Below, one piece after another: positions 63,630 to 64,000 of a DNA stretch of 64,000 bases. The stretch covers positions 744,001 through 808,000 of the forward strand of contig JAYKKM010000226.1 of assembly GCA_035772405.1 (NCBI GenBank), given 5' to 3'. A program made the translations under genes and the position numbers. Within the stretch, counting starts at the first letter, position 1. Every line of letters begins with the position of its first letter. The DNA is from Chrysogorgia sp. JL179-B06. Its lineage: Eukaryota > Cnidaria > Anthozoa > Scleralcyonacea > Chrysogorgiidae. Below the pieces are notes generated by a model. The model was not told the origin of the DNA, did no database searches, and saw only the letters and a program-made list of their open reading frames with translations.

Positions 63630-64000
63630 ACTTCCTTGAAACCTAATAAAAGCACCGGCCTTGACGGTGTTCCAACAAAATTACTTAAGGAAGCTTATCC
63701 CAATATTCAAGGATGGAGCTCAAAATGATATGGAAAATTATCGCCCGATATCTGTTCTCCCAATTGTATCAAAGATTTTGGAAAGAGCCGTTCAGATTCA
63801 GCTTAAAGAGCACATGGAAGAAAATTATCTCTTCTCACCTCACCAGTTTGCATTTCGACATCACCACTCAACCGAAGCAGCTGTTACATACCTGACCGAT
63901 AGAATACGCAGAAATATGGATGGTGGTCTTTTGACAGGTGCCGTGTTCTTACACTTTAGAAAGGCATTTGATACAATAGATCATCAGAAACTTTTGGGAA
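63630..64000 (+). pseudogene. LINE reverse transcriptase, running off the window
   Basis: Fragments LKPNKSTGLDGVPTKLLKEA (about 63634-63693), then after a gap DMENYRPISVLPIVSKILER, LKEHMEENYLFSPHQFAFRH then HHSTEAAVTYLTDRIRRNMD, and AVFLHFRKAFDTIDHQKLLG at the edge. The first palm motif has His where Asp is usual (LHFRKAFDT). The frame changes near 63720. Confidence 0.85.

Overview
This is a eukaryotic genome window. The genes have spliced exons with GT/AG borders and introns up to about 27 kb. The DNA is AT-rich and crowded with transposable elements. The mixture of CR1/L2-type LINEs (one with an esterase-like ORF1), Gypsy, BEL/Pao and DIRS-type tyrosine-recombinase retroelements, Penelope-like repeats and many short terminal-inverted-repeat elements suggests an early-branching animal. 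An anthozoan cnidarian (coral or sea anemone) is my best guess, by inference only. No rRNA, tRNA or CRISPR locus was seen.

Two host genes can be read with confidence. The first is a plus-strand, four-exon gene for an SLC37/OPA-type sugar-phosphate or glycerol-phosphate exchanger of the major facilitator superfamily: exons 8378-8671, 22187-22776, 26041-26270 and 27665-27825, joining in phase to about 424 residues, with a poly(A) signal at 27890. The second is a minus-strand VWA5A-like gene. Its last exon is 35817-34681 and the preceding exon is 63238-63124, so one intron of about 27.3 kb fills nearly half the window. The two genes converge, and the space between them (27.9-34.4 kb) is a graveyard of nested retroelements: LINE tail, Gypsy RT, DIRS RNase H/tyrosine recombinase and BEL/Pao RT, interrupted by palindromes and a hAT-type MITE.

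Region by region: 0-8 kb holds a CAT-triplet satellite, foldback elements and a decayed hAT transposase. 8.2-27.9 kb is the transporter gene, with three LINE copies and a Gypsy integrase remnant in intron 1, and a Penelope-like repeat and two TTAA-flanked foldbacks in intron 2. 28-34.4 kb is the retroelement graveyard. 34.7-63.2 kb is the VWA5A-like gene. 63.6-64 kb is the start of another LINE RT.

The most unusual content lies inside the VWA5A intron. At 49.8-56.5 kb there is a convergent pair: a four-exon, roughly 1002-residue DUF6589-type protein with an N-terminal CxxC/CxxC finger and an internal C2H2 finger, and a RecQ-like helicase whose Walker A half is missing. A perfectly identical 102-bp direct repeat bounds the pair. 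I read it as a mobile element of unassigned superfamily. The same intron holds a decayed reading frame with a canonical 2A motif (DIEKNPGP), an 862-bp near-perfect palindrome whose arms are made of short tandem repeats, a 2.4-kb element with inverted repeats of about 600 bp, and a 5S-rRNA-like SINE candidate.

Several insertions keep readable target-site duplications, which lets them be sorted without database help: 8 bp (hAT type) at 6037, 29864, 56566, 59371 and 62072; 9-10 bp (Mutator type) at 8745, 46446 and 56897; TTAA at 24245, 25385, 37263 and 39803; and a 2-bp CA footprint at 12865, deduced from the reading frame of the interrupted LINE ORF1.
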